Assembly (NCBI RefSeq): GCF_001306135.1 | Contig: NZ_LGKP01000035.1 | Coordinates: forward strand, 186,001 to 250,000 | From: Herpetosiphon geysericola | GTDB lineage: Bacteria > Chloroflexota > Chloroflexia > Chloroflexales > Herpetosiphonaceae | Length of the DNA stretch: 64,000 bases | Reading direction: 5' to 3' | In this document: positions 8,471-17,022 of the stretch, in pieces | How the letters are laid out: each line of letters starts with the position of its first letter | Position numbering within the stretch: the stretch's first letter is position 1 | Made by a program: the position numbers and the translations under genes | Notes under the pieces: model-generated | Seen by the model: the letters and a program-made list of their open reading frames with translations, nothing else | Told to the model about the DNA's origin: nothing | Databases searched by the model: none

Positions 8471-8506
8471 TGCACTTGAGTGCAGATAATCTGGCACTTG
8501 GGTGCT
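8471..8506. promoter_or_regulatory. pair of dyad-symmetric operator-like sites
   Basis: TGCACTTGAGTGCA at 8471-8484 and GGCACTTGGGTGCT at 8493-8506 share the core GCACTTGrGTGC. Their centres are 22 bases apart, two helical turns. They lie in the divergent region, just upstream of a TACAAT at 8519-8524, so a dimeric regulator binding two sites is plausible. Confidence 0.4.
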
Positions 8507-8561
8507 AGCCCAGCCAACTACAATCCAACCACACGGGTTCGATTCATTGCGAGGAAACTGT

Positions 8562-10052
8562 ATGGCACGCCAACAACGACTTGTGCTGGCTCTTTTACCA
8601 GTTGCGTTTGGATTAGGATTAATTGCCGATCTGCTGGGCTTGTTTCATCAAGCGTGGGGGATTAATTTTGGGATTTGGACGCTGCTCTCAAGCGCGGCGA
8701 TTGTTGGCCTTAGTTTTAAGCAGACTCAGCCGTTGGCCAAAGAAACATGGCTTTGGCTGGGTATCGCCAATCTAGCAAGTTTGGGCTTTGTGCTGCGCGA
8801 TAATGAAGCAATCTTGGTTTGGCTAGGCTTGTGTTGGGTGTTGGCGTGGATGTTGATTTTTACCCAGCCCTATCGTGCTCATTGGCAATTAGCCTCAATT
8901 CGGGGTTGGATTGTTTCAGGGGTTGTGGCTGGGCTTGGAGCGGCATTTTGCAGCTTTGGCGCAGCGCTGAATCTGCCGCTGCGAGGTGGTAATGGTACCA
9001 GCGCCAAATTGCGGCCAATTCTGATTGGCTTGGGCTTGGCCTTGCCGCTGTTGTGTATTTTTGGCGGCTTGTTTGCTTCTGCTGACGCGGTCTTTGAAAA
9101 TATCTTTGCCGATTTGTTTAATTGGAATTTGGATTGGCTGTTTGAGCATGTGTTTGTGGTGCTGTTTGCCACGTGGGCGATTCTTGGCTGTGGCTGGATT
9201 TTGTTTGCCGCGCCAAAACCTGATATTTCGTTTAGCGAACGGCCAAGTTTGTTTAATCTTGGTAAGGTTGAAGTTGGCATTATTTTGGGCTTGCTGAATG
9301 CGTTGTTTGGCTTGTTTGTGGTGATTCAAATTCGCTATCTGTTTGGCGGCGAGCAACAAATTGCCGAAGGCATTAGCTATGCAGATTATGCGCGGCGCGG
9401 CTTTTTTGAACTGGTAACGGTGGCGTTGTTGGTCTTGCCAACCCTGCTACTTGGCAGTTGGCTGATCGAACAACGAGCTGAAGCGCAACCGCTGTTTCGG
9501 GTTTTGGCATTAGTGTTGTTGGTGCAAGTTGGGATTGTCTTGGCTTCGGCTGTTTCGCGTATGCTCTTGTACATCGATGCCTATGGCCTAACCGAATCGC
9601 GGATCCAGGCGACGGCGCTGATGATTTGGATTGTGCTGGTAGCGCTGTGGTTTGTTGCAACGGTGTTGCGCCAGCGCGGCCACTATTTTGCCAATGGTGC
9701 CTTGGTTGCAGCGATGATTGTGCTAATCGGCTTGGTTCTGCTGAATCCAAGCAATTACATTGTGCGCTATAACGCCAGCCATCGTGGGGTTGCCAGCTTT
9801 GATGGCTATTATGTGGGCAGTTTGGCTGATGATGCTGATGCAGTGCCCGCCATTATCGAGGTGCTGCCAAGCTTGCCTGCTGAGCAAAGCTGCCAAATTG
9901 CGACCCAACTTTTAGGCTACTGGAACGATGCTGACGAAACTGATGCTGATTGGCGTAGTACTAATGTGAGCCGTAACAAGGCACGAGAACTTGTGCGCCA
10001 AAACGCACAAAACTTGACCCAAATGAGTTGTCCAATTGATCGCTCAATGTGA
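8562..10052 (+). CDS. DUF4173-type polytopic membrane protein
   Basis: A 496-residue integral membrane protein with about twelve hydrophobic segments between residues 5 and 425 and a soluble C-terminal tail (about 430-496). The overall pattern, with LGKVEVGIILGLLNALFGLF followed by QIRYLFGG and a YADYARRGFFELV segment, is that of DUF4153/DUF4173 proteins. Function is unknown for the family. The tail contains a cysteine pair and a VPAIIEVLPSLP stretch. The ATG at 8562 follows GAGGAAACTGT; an upstream in-frame start at 8502 lies among the operator sites. proS follows 120 bases later. Confidence 0.82.
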   Translation: MARQQRLVLALLPVAFGLGLIADLLGLFHQAWGINFGIWTLLSSAAIVGLSFKQTQPLAKETWLWLGIANLASLGFVLRDNEAILVWLGLCWVLAWMLIFTQPYRAHWQLASIRGWIVSGVVAGLGAAFCSFGAALNLPLRGGNGTSAKLRPILIGLGLALPLLCIFGGLFASADAVFENIFADLFNWNLDWLFEHVFVVLFATWAILGCGWILFAAPKPDISFSERPSLFNLGKVEVGIILGLLNALFGLFVVIQIRYLFGGEQQIAEGISYADYARRGFFELVTVALLVLPTLLLGSWLIEQRAEAQPLFRVLALVLLVQVGIVLASAVSRMLLYIDAYGLTESRIQATALMIWIVLVALWFVATVLRQRGHYFANGALVAAMIVLIGLVLLNPSNYIVRYNASHRGVASFDGYYVGSLADDADAVPAIIEVLPSLPAEQSCQIATQLLGYWNDADETDADWRSTNVSRNKARELVRQNAQNLTQMSCPIDRSM

Positions 10053-10172
10053 TCGTGGGTGCTGGTGGTAAGTGGTACAATTGCCCTCGCTATCGCCCAA
10101 ACGCGAAGCACCATGCAATCAGCGCACTCTGGCAATTGTTGCCAGCAGCACCAAAATGGAGAACTAATTCGT

Positions 10173-11885
10173 ATGCGAATGTCGAAACTGGCAACGAGTA
10201 CCACCAAAGAAGCACCAAATGATGCAGAATTAATTAGTCACTCGCTGTTGGTGCGGGCTGGCTATGTCAAGCAACAATCAGCTGGCATCTACTCGTTGCT
10301 GCCCTTGTGTGTGCGTTCGACCCAAAAAATCTCGCAAATTATTCGCGAAGAGATGGATGCGATTGACGGCCAAGAGTTGTTGATGCCAGTCGTCACTAGC
10401 GCCGATTTGTGGCGGGAAACTGGCCGCTACGAAGGCGTAAGCGAAGAATTGCTGCGCTTCAAAGATCGCAACAACAAAGATATGGTGTTGAACATGACCC
10501 ATGAAGAAGTGGTCACCGACATCATGCGCCGCTACATCAAATCCTATCGCCAAATGCCGGTGATGGTCTATCAGATTCAGACCAAATATCGTGATGAAGC
10601 ACGGCCACGTGGTGGGATTATTCGGTTGCGCGAGTTTACGATGAAGGATGCCTATTCCTTCCACGCCACAATTGAAGATCTTGACCAATATTATGAGCAA
10701 GTGCTCAATGCCTACAAGCGCATTTACCAACGCTGTGGCTTGCCGGTCGAAATTGTGCAATCTGACCCTGGCATGATGGGCGGCAAGATTGCCCACGAAT
10801 TTATGGCAGTTACGCCAGCTGGCGAAGATACGCTGATCTTGTGTCCAAGCTGTGGCTATTCAGCCAATCGCGAAGTAGCAGTTGCAGCGAATCCAACTTC
10901 AACTGCTGCGTTAGAAGCGTTGAGCCAAGGCGAAGCTAGCACTAAAGATTTGGCTGGCCACTTTGGGGTTGCGCCAAGCCGTGTGATCCAAATTAAGCTG
11001 TACAAAACCGCCGACGGGGTGTTGGTTGTGACCTATGCGCCAGCAGGCCGCGAAATCAACCACATCAAATTACAAAATGCGGTTGGCGCCGAATTGCAAA
11101 ACGTTAGCGAAGCCGAGCTTGCCACCTATGGTTTGAGTGGTTTTGCTAGCGTTGCGCCACGCAGCCTGAAGGCCAGCGAAAACGTGCGCATCTTGGTCGA
11201 TAGCGCCTTGACGACTGAACGCAATTTGGTTGGTGCTGCTGGCAAAGCTGGCCACTACGATCTCAATTTGAATTGGGAGCGCGATTTTATTGGCGAGGTC
11301 GTCGATTTAACCGATGTGCTCGAAGGCCAGCCATGTAGCCGCTGTGGTGAACCATTGACGATTGCCCGTGCCATCGAAGTTGGCAATATCTTCAAGCTTG
11401 GCACCAAATATTCAGCAGCAATGAAATGTATGTTTGCCAACGAAAAGGGCGAAATGCAACCAGCAATCATGGGCTGCTATGGCATTGGCGTGCAACGGAT
11501 TTTGGCCTCGTTGATCGAGAAATTCAACGACGCCCGCGGCATGATGTTGCCAATCACCGTTGCGCCATATCAAGTGCATGTGGTTGGTACCGATTATCAA
11601 AGCAATGCAGAAACCAAGAGCGTCGCCGATCAGCTCTATACTGATTTGCAAGCCCAAGGCGTGACGGTGCTGTTGGATGATCGCGATGTGAATGCTGGCA
11701 ACAAGTTTGGCGATGCTGATCTGATTGGCAATCCAATTCAGGTGATTATTGGCTCACGCGGCCTGAAAAATGGCCAAGCAGAGGTCAAAATTCGCAGCAC
11801 TGGCGAAACCACCATGGTTGCTTTGGCCGAGCTTCTGAGCCATGTTTTGGGTGTGCGCCAAGCAATGTTTGCCAGCCTCAGTTAA
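10173..11885 (+). CDS. proS: prolyl-tRNA synthetase, bacterial type with editing domain
   Basis: Charges tRNA(Pro) with proline in the cytosol. At 570 residues it matches the long bacterial form. Class II motif 2 is seen in YRDEARPRGGIIRLREFTM, motif 3 in GCYGIGVQRILASLIE, and the editing insertion lies between them (about 225-395) starting after the CPSCGYSANRE segment. The anticodon-binding domain is C-terminal (about 470-565, VAPYQVHVVGTDYQ). The ATG at 10173 gives MRMSKLATSTTKEAP, like other bacterial N-termini, with GGAG eleven bases upstream; the ATG at 10179 is an alternative. No T-box leader is visible. Confidence 0.96.
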   Translation: MRMSKLATSTTKEAPNDAELISHSLLVRAGYVKQQSAGIYSLLPLCVRSTQKISQIIREEMDAIDGQELLMPVVTSADLWRETGRYEGVSEELLRFKDRNNKDMVLNMTHEEVVTDIMRRYIKSYRQMPVMVYQIQTKYRDEARPRGGIIRLREFTMKDAYSFHATIEDLDQYYEQVLNAYKRIYQRCGLPVEIVQSDPGMMGGKIAHEFMAVTPAGEDTLILCPSCGYSANREVAVAANPTSTAALEALSQGEASTKDLAGHFGVAPSRVIQIKLYKTADGVLVVTYAPAGREINHIKLQNAVGAELQNVSEAELATYGLSGFASVAPRSLKASENVRILVDSALTTERNLVGAAGKAGHYDLNLNWERDFIGEVVDLTDVLEGQPCSRCGEPLTIARAIEVGNIFKLGTKYSAAMKCMFANEKGEMQPAIMGCYGIGVQRILASLIEKFNDARGMMLPITVAPYQVHVVGTDYQSNAETKSVADQLYTDLQAQGVTVLLDDRDVNAGNKFGDADLIGNPIQVIIGSRGLKNGQAEVKIRSTGETTMVALAELLSHVLGVRQAMFASLS

Positions 11886-11890
11886 TTTTT

Positions 11891-11954
11891 GATCCACGAA
11901 GAGCACTAAGCACTATTTAGCCCTACTTTGTGCTCTTCGTGTCCTTCGTGGATC
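11891..11954. repeat. inverted CACGAAG repeat acting as hairpin between proS and coaBC
   Basis: The arm at 11891-11906 is fully complementary to the outer parts of 11930-11954. The right arm carries one extra nine-base unit (GACACGAAG on the minus strand). The same nine-base repeat occurs at 38132-38196 and near 44888 and 45098. It lies between convergent genes and may serve as a terminator, although it has no clean T-tract. Confidence 0.7.
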
Positions 11955-11968
11955 ATAACTCCTAACCC

Positions 11969-13171
11969 TTATCTTCTCAAAAAACTACTAAATAAGGCGA
12001 TTAATTGTTGTGCCAACTCAGTTTTGGCTTGGCGCGCGAAATTCCAGCGCTGGCCATCGCGGCTAAACACGGTGACGGCGTTATCGCTTGCGCCAAGCGC
12101 GGTGCGGGCATCGTTGGCAACGATTGCATCAAGCCCTTTGCGGGTAAGCTTGGCTTGGGCATACTGCTCAAGATCATGGGTTTCGGCAGCGAAGCCAATT
12201 TTTACAAAGCCTGTGCGCTCTTTGAGGCTGGCCAAAATATCAGTTGTATGGGTCAATTGCAAGCTCAGCGATTGATCGCCTTGCTCGGTTTTTTTGATTT
12301 TATTATCGGCCACACTAACTGGGCGATAATCGGCCACGGCGGCAGCCATAATCAACATATCGCAGCCCTGCTCGATTGCGTGCTCGATTGCTGCTTGCAT
12401 GGCGGCGGCACTTTCTGCATAAATATGTTGGGTACCAAGCGGCGGGGTGGCGCTGGCTGCGCCAATAATCAAGCGTACATCTGCGCCAGCATCACGGGCG
12501 GCGGCGGCCAAGCCAAAACCCATTGCGCCCGATGAGCGATTGCCGATAAAGCGCACTGGATCGATCGCCTCGTGGGTTCCACCAGCGCTAATTACCAAGC
12601 GTTTGCCAGCCAACACGCCGAACTTTTTGCCAAGCGCTAAGCGGATTTCGGCCTCGATCTGATCGATCTCCGCCAACCGACCAACCCCAACCATTGGCTC
12701 GGCCATACGTCCAGCGGTTGGTGGAATAATCTGCACGCCACGGCTTTGCAAGGTTGCAACATTGGCTTGGGTGGCGGCATTGGCCCACATATTGACATTC
12801 ATGGCGGGAGCAAGCAAAATCGGCGCACGCGAGGCCAGCACGGTGGTGGTCAACATGTCATCGCTCATGCCCATGGCGAGGCGGGCAAGCGTGTTGGCGG
12901 TAGCTGGGGCAATGATGATTAAATCGGCGCGATCGCCAATCGTCACATGGCCAATATCGGTTCCCTCGGAAAGCTGCCACATATCGGTATACACTGGGCG
13001 ATGGGTCAAGGCGCCAAAGGTCAAGGGCGTGACAAACTTGGTCGCTTCTTCAGTCATTACAACATCGACCAAGGCTCCCACCAAGCTCAGATTGCGCGCC
13101 AATTGCACCACTTTATAGGCAGCGATACCGCCAGTTACGCCCAGCACAATCCGCCGATCAACCAATGACAT
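11969..13171 (-). CDS. coaBC: bifunctional phosphopantothenoylcysteine decarboxylase / phosphopantothenate--cysteine ligase
   Basis: Performs two steps of coenzyme A synthesis: CTP-dependent joining of cysteine to phosphopantothenate, then FMN-dependent decarboxylation. The 400-residue protein has the CoaC half first (about 1-180: LGVTGGIAAYK, APATANTLARLAMGMSDDML, LAPAMNVNMW). The CoaB half follows (about 190-400: SAGGTHEAIDPVRFIGNRSS, AAAVADYRP and KIKK, the CTP-site lysine region). The ATG at 13171 follows GAGG. An in-frame ATG at 13192 would add seven residues not typical of the family. It is followed on the same strand by the hairpin at 11954-11891. Confidence 0.95.
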   Translation of the reverse strand: MSLVDRRIVLGVTGGIAAYKVVQLARNLSLVGALVDVVMTEEATKFVTPLTFGALTHRPVYTDMWQLSEGTDIGHVTIGDRADLIIIAPATANTLARLAMGMSDDMLTTTVLASRAPILLAPAMNVNMWANAATQANVATLQSRGVQIIPPTAGRMAEPMVGVGRLAEIDQIEAEIRLALGKKFGVLAGKRLVISAGGTHEAIDPVRFIGNRSSGAMGFGLAAAARDAGADVRLIIGAASATPPLGTQHIYAESAAAMQAAIEHAIEQGCDMLIMAAAVADYRPVSVADNKIKKTEQGDQSLSLQLTHTTDILASLKERTGFVKIGFAAETHDLEQYAQAKLTRKGLDAIVANDARTALGASDNAVTVFSRDGQRWNFARQAKTELAQQLIALFSSFLRR

Positions 13172-13244
13172 AGCAAATACCTCAATTAACAATGGCCACT
13201 GCGCTGTGATTAAACAGCAACAATGGCCATAAGAGTTGCCAAAC

Positions 13245-14996
13245 TTATTTGAACAAAGGAGTGCCGAGCCATGAGGCTGCTTGTTGGCGTTGGCTTGCGC
13301 TTGGTTGGCTGACCAAACTCAAGCTCAAGTGATCGGGCTGTGGTTTGCTCAAGCTCACGGGCAAGTGCAATAATTCATCACGGCGGAAGAAACTTAGTTG
13401 CACGGTTGCGCCAATTGGATAATCGGCCAGCCGTTTGTTCAAGCTATCTTCGTCGATCCGCCAGCCATCGAGCGCAATCAATTCATCGCCTGCGGCCAAG
13501 CCAGCTGCGTCAGCATCACCGCCATCGAGCACATGAGTAATTTGCACCCGACCATCGACAGCTTTGGTACGCACGCCAAGTTGAGGCCGTGGATTGCCTT
13601 GCGCATCGCGATCTTTGTAGCCCCATTGGGTTTGGATGCCAACAGTGGCGAAAGCTTCTGCATAGGGCAATTCGCTTAATCCATCGATATACTTGGCGAA
13701 GTAAGTGCTCCAATCGCTGCCAGTGAGGTCTTGCAGTGCTTGCTGCATGCCATCGGCTTCGGGAATGCCCGGGCCTGTGAGGGGGTATTTTTGATACAGA
13801 TAGCGAATTAAATCGTCGAGCGATTGCTGGCCGTTGCTGTGCTCGCGCAATTGCATATCGAGCACCAGCGCTGCCAACGCGCCCTTGAGATAATAGGAAA
13901 CAGTGCTGTTGGGCGTTGATTCATCGGGCCGATAGAACTTGATCCATGCGTCGAACGATGAGCTGCTGAGACTATGCACCAAGCGGCCAGGCGTAGCTTG
14001 CAAGGTGGCAATATCATCGGCCAAGCGCTCAAGGTAGCGCTGTGGCGTCATCAAGCCAGCCCGCACCAACATCAAATCGGTATAGTACTCGGTAAAGCCT
14101 TCCATGACCCACAACAAGCGGGTGTAATTCTCACGGGTGTAATCGAAGGGGCCAAGTGGCGCAGCCCGTAGCCGCTTAACATTCCAAGTATGGAAAAATT
14201 CGTGAGCAATCAACCCTTGAGCGCGTTCATAGGTTTTGCTGGGTTTAAAAACATGGCGCGGCAATAGCAACGAGGTCGAATTGCGATGCTCTAAGCCGCC
14301 ATAGGTATTGGCTCCAGCCAGTAGCACAATAAATAAATAATAATCGTATGGCAACTCGCCCCAGAAGGCATGTTCAGTTTCGACAATTTGCTTGGTATCG
14401 GCCAAAACTTGCTCAATATCCTCGTTGCCATGGCCCCAAACCACCACCTCGTGGGCTTTTTCGGCTACCTCAAAGCGATAGCGCCGCAACTCGCCGACCT
14501 CAAACGGGCAATCCATCAACTCATCGAGATCGTTGGTTGAATAGCGGCCAGCGGTCAATTGCGGCAAGCCGGTGGCAATTTCCCAAGTGCTGGGCAATTC
14601 GAGTTGTACACTGTAGCTGCAATCCTGATAATCGGGCAAATAGAGCAAGGTGGCGGCTGGCACGATGTGAGCATGGGTTGCATCGACATGATTGGTGCGC
14701 ACGGTTAGTTCATAACCATACACTTGGTATGTTACGGTGATAGCGCTGGCTCCATTGGTTTGCACCTGCCAGGTTAAGCGATCGGTTTTGTTGATTGATA
14801 GGGCTTGGCCAGCGGCGTGGGCCTCGACAAAGCGCACATGGCGAGCATATTCACGGAGTAGATACGAGCCTGGTGTCCATGCTGGCAATTGCAATGACGT
14901 TTCAGAACCCGTTAAACCCTCAATCCGCAGTGTGACGTTGATGATATGGCGTTGAGGTTGAGGAATAGCGAGGGTGTAATCAAGGACAACAGACAC
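13245..14996 (-). CDS. M61-family metallopeptidase with C-terminal PDZ domain
   Basis: Predicted zinc aminopeptidase of the M61 (glycyl aminopeptidase-like) family, 583 residues. It has an N-terminal beta-rich domain (1-170), the zinc motif H265-E266-F-F-H269 in IAHEFFHTWNVKR, and a downstream glutamate in VMEGFTEYY (near 299-303). A PDZ domain follows at about 465-560 (DGGDADAAGLAAGDELIAL). No signal peptide is seen, so it is probably cytosolic. The start is a GTG at 14996 with GGAG seven bases upstream, which decides the codon choice. It follows a small membrane-protein gene by 12 bases and likely shares its transcript. Confidence 0.92.
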   Translation of the reverse strand: MSVVLDYTLAIPQPQRHIINVTLRIEGLTGSETSLQLPAWTPGSYLLREYARHVRFVEAHAAGQALSINKTDRLTWQVQTNGASAITVTYQVYGYELTVRTNHVDATHAHIVPAATLLYLPDYQDCSYSVQLELPSTWEIATGLPQLTAGRYSTNDLDELMDCPFEVGELRRYRFEVAEKAHEVVVWGHGNEDIEQVLADTKQIVETEHAFWGELPYDYYLFIVLLAGANTYGGLEHRNSTSLLLPRHVFKPSKTYERAQGLIAHEFFHTWNVKRLRAAPLGPFDYTRENYTRLLWVMEGFTEYYTDLMLVRAGLMTPQRYLERLADDIATLQATPGRLVHSLSSSSFDAWIKFYRPDESTPNSTVSYYLKGALAALVLDMQLREHSNGQQSLDDLIRYLYQKYPLTGPGIPEADGMQQALQDLTGSDWSTYFAKYIDGLSELPYAEAFATVGIQTQWGYKDRDAQGNPRPQLGVRTKAVDGRVQITHVLDGGDADAAGLAAGDELIALDGWRIDEDSLNKRLADYPIGATVQLSFFRRDELLHLPVSLSKPQPDHLSLSLVSQPSASQRQQAASWLGTPLFK

Positions 14997-15008
14997 AGGC
15001 AGACTCCT

Positions 15009-15170
15009 TTAATCTTTATCAGCGGCAACGGCATAGCCAACCGTGCTTCCGGCAATCAAGAGACCAGCGGTGGTGAGCATGGTGTCGTGTTTGGTGATTA
15101 TCGCAATCACCAAGCCTAAAACCCCTGCAAACCAGGTGATCCGAGCAAGTAATAAAGCCTCACGGCGCAT
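15009..15170 (-). CDS. small two-helix membrane protein, unknown function
   Basis: A 53-residue protein beginning MRREALLLARITW and ending VAADKD. Two hydrophobic segments (about 7-25 and 32-49) are joined by a short polar loop containing ITKHD. GGAG lies eight bases before the ATG and the stop lies 12 bases before the M61 GTG start, so the two genes are probably co-transcribed. It was read directly from the minus strand because it is too short for most ORF lists. No family is recognised. Confidence 0.7.
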   Translation of the reverse strand: MRREALLLARITWFAGVLGLVIAIITKHDTMLTTAGLLIAGSTVGYAVAADKD

Positions 15171-15202
15171 GAGCAGCACTCCTCTAAAAGTGAGTTGCTA
15201 TC

Positions 15203-15231
15203 AGTGTAGCTTAAAAAAAGTCATTCAACAA
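15203..15231 (-). promoter_or_regulatory. weak candidate promoter for the small membrane protein-M61 operon
   Basis: Minus strand: TTGTTG, 17 bases with a run of T, then TACACT, about 33 bases upstream of the ATG at 15170. The match to -35 is only partial. Confidence 0.35.
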
Positions 15232-15239
15232 AGTACGTT

Positions 15240-15267
15240 GGGGATCGGGGATCGGGGATTGGGGATC
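15240..15267. repeat. heptameric tandem repeat GGGGATC x4
   Basis: Four heptamers in register: GGGGATC, GGGGATC, GGGGATT, GGGGATC. It is the same family as the CCCAATC/CCCGATC runs at 34436-34520, 38215-38250 and 38400-38440. The stretch 15171-15336 otherwise holds only the candidate promoter. Confidence 0.85.
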
Positions 15268-15336
15268 GGAACTTATCAAGCAGCAGCGCAGATTTCAAGC
15301 TTGCAAACAATCAAAAGCCCATAGCCAAATCGCAAC

Positions 15337-15372
15337 AAACAAAAACGCCTATCGAAATGCTCGATAGGCGTT
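15337..15372 (-). terminator. rho-independent terminator of the flavoprotein gene
   Basis: Minus strand: AACGCCTATCGA (15372-15361) pairs perfectly with its complement at 15355-15344 around a five-base loop and is followed by TTTGTTTG. It lies 20 bases after the stop of the Tat-exported oxidase gene. Confidence 0.92.
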
Positions 15373-15392
15373 GGGGCGATTGAATCCGCTGC

Positions 15393-16844
15393 TTAGAAGA
15401 TGCCTTGGCCACCACCAAGGATATTGCATGGATCGTAGCGATTCTTGGCGCGGCGAAAGTCGTTCCAAACCTCGCCAAAGTGTTGTTTCCAATCGTTTTG
15501 GCTGAACTCGATTGCGCCGATCGCGTAGCGATTGCCGCCGAGATCGCGGTTGGTTTCGAACATCTCGCGGTTATCGGCCAACATCGCGTTGATCACTTCA
15601 GGGATGTTTGGCGCGGTGCGCAAAATATCAAACAAGAAGACGATTTCGCCATCGGGAACGCGGAAGAATGGCTTGGTAAACTTGTTGGTCTTGACTGGAT
15701 AGAGCAAAATTGGGCCTTGACCAGTATCTTCGAGGGTCAAGGTTTCCAAAATATTGCCAACAAAGTTGTTGACATGGCGGCTCTTGATGAAGAGGTCAAG
15801 CCATGGATGTGGCAAGAACCAAACTCCAATCGAGCGCAAGAAGGCTTCAGTTGGAGCCAAGCGATTCAAGAAATCGAAGTAGCTGGTATCGCTGATAACT
15901 TCGGTGCCTTGGGTATAGCGCAAATTGCGTAGCAAGCGGTTGTTGTTGGGCTGCTTATTGGCTGAATAGAAGCTGACTGCTTCGAGCATAAAGTTCCAGC
16001 CGCCGCCAGCTTTGGCCACAACTTGGCCTTCGACATATTCAAAGCGCCCATCGCGAATCAAACGAATTTGATCGTCGGTGAAGGTTTCGATGTCATCGTA
16101 GAACAGGTTGAAGACGCGGGCGCTGGTTTCGGCACGCACCAATTTGAGCTTAGCGCGCACGATAATTGCAAATTGACCCAAGCCACCAAGCACCGATTCG
16201 AATAAATCTTTGTTGCGGTTTTTTGAACAAGTTTCTAAGTTGCCTTCGCCGGTGACAACGGTCAATTCAAGCACGTTATCAATTTGCACACCGTGTTGAT
16301 GGCTAGCCCCGCCAATCCCGCCGACGCTCAATGTACCGCCGATTGACAGCTCGATATAGTCGGTCATGACTGGTGGTGTAAGGCCTTGGGCTAAGGTCGC
16401 ATCAAGCAGTTGGTGCCATTTCAGGCCTGCGTCGGCAATAACATAGTCGCGGCCAATTTCGTGCACTGTGGCTAAGGTGCTCATATCAATCACAACCCCG
16501 CCTTGAATTTGGGGTTGACCATAGGTTGAGTGTCCTTGACCACGGCCTGAGATTTTGATGTTGTTATTTTTGGCAAAGCGCACTAGTTTGACAATATCAT
16601 TGGTTGAGCCAGGCTTTAACACCGCATTTGGCGTGCGGTGAATGATGTGGCCATAATCTTCGGCAGCTTCGGCGCGAGTTGCAGTATCGGTGTAGAGCAC
16701 ACCATCGAACGTTGGGAAATTTGGCGCGAGTTGCTCGGCGGCGTGAGCTGAAGTGACCCACGAACTGGTAGCCCGATCAAAACCGACTACCACAGCACCT
16801 GCAACGAGACTTTTCAAGAATGTACGGCGGCTAAGTTGCGTCAT
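15393..16844 (-). CDS. Tat-exported FAD-dependent oxidoreductase, cytokinin dehydrogenase-like
   Basis: A 483-residue secreted flavoprotein of the PCMH/FAD_binding_4 family. It starts with a twin-arginine signal (SRRTFLK at 5-11, hydrophobic core 12-22, AHA cleavage region near 33-36). The FAD loop GRGQGHS (100-106) places H105 where cytokinin dehydrogenases attach FAD covalently. SVGGIGGASHQHG, SVLGGLGQFAIIVRAKLKLV and the end YDPCNILGGGQGIF also follow the plant and Rhodococcus cytokinin dehydrogenase pattern. Substrate is not proven; alcohol or sugar oxidases share the fold. GAGG precedes the ATG. It is a single gene with its own terminator. Confidence 0.85.
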   Translation of the reverse strand: MTQLSRRTFLKSLVAGAVVVGFDRATSSWVTSAHAAEQLAPNFPTFDGVLYTDTATRAEAAEDYGHIIHRTPNAVLKPGSTNDIVKLVRFAKNNNIKISGRGQGHSTYGQPQIQGGVVIDMSTLATVHEIGRDYVIADAGLKWHQLLDATLAQGLTPPVMTDYIELSIGGTLSVGGIGGASHQHGVQIDNVLELTVVTGEGNLETCSKNRNKDLFESVLGGLGQFAIIVRAKLKLVRAETSARVFNLFYDDIETFTDDQIRLIRDGRFEYVEGQVVAKAGGGWNFMLEAVSFYSANKQPNNNRLLRNLRYTQGTEVISDTSYFDFLNRLAPTEAFLRSIGVWFLPHPWLDLFIKSRHVNNFVGNILETLTLEDTGQGPILLYPVKTNKFTKPFFRVPDGEIVFLFDILRTAPNIPEVINAMLADNREMFETNRDLGGNRYAIGAIEFSQNDWKQHFGEVWNDFRRAKNRYDPCNILGGGQGIF

Positions 16845-17022
16845 AACGTCCCTCGTTTTCGGTAAAAAAAAACTGACCGCAAATTCACCACCTAAGAGCT
16901 ATGACGAAGGGCTGGAATGAGGTGTTTGGCGTGAATCTGCGCGTCAGCTTTTGCATCTGTCCTGACTGCATCTATTCTATTATGATGATAGTACTAGGCT
17001 CAATAGGCCAATAGTCTATGCT

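Noticed and set aside
8538-8553. GGGTTCGATTC resembling a tRNA T-loop
   Set aside because: No flanking T-stem pairing, no acceptor stem and no anticodon arm upstream.
10053-10172. T-box leader before proS
   Set aside because: No T-box core sequence or terminator hairpin could be seen.
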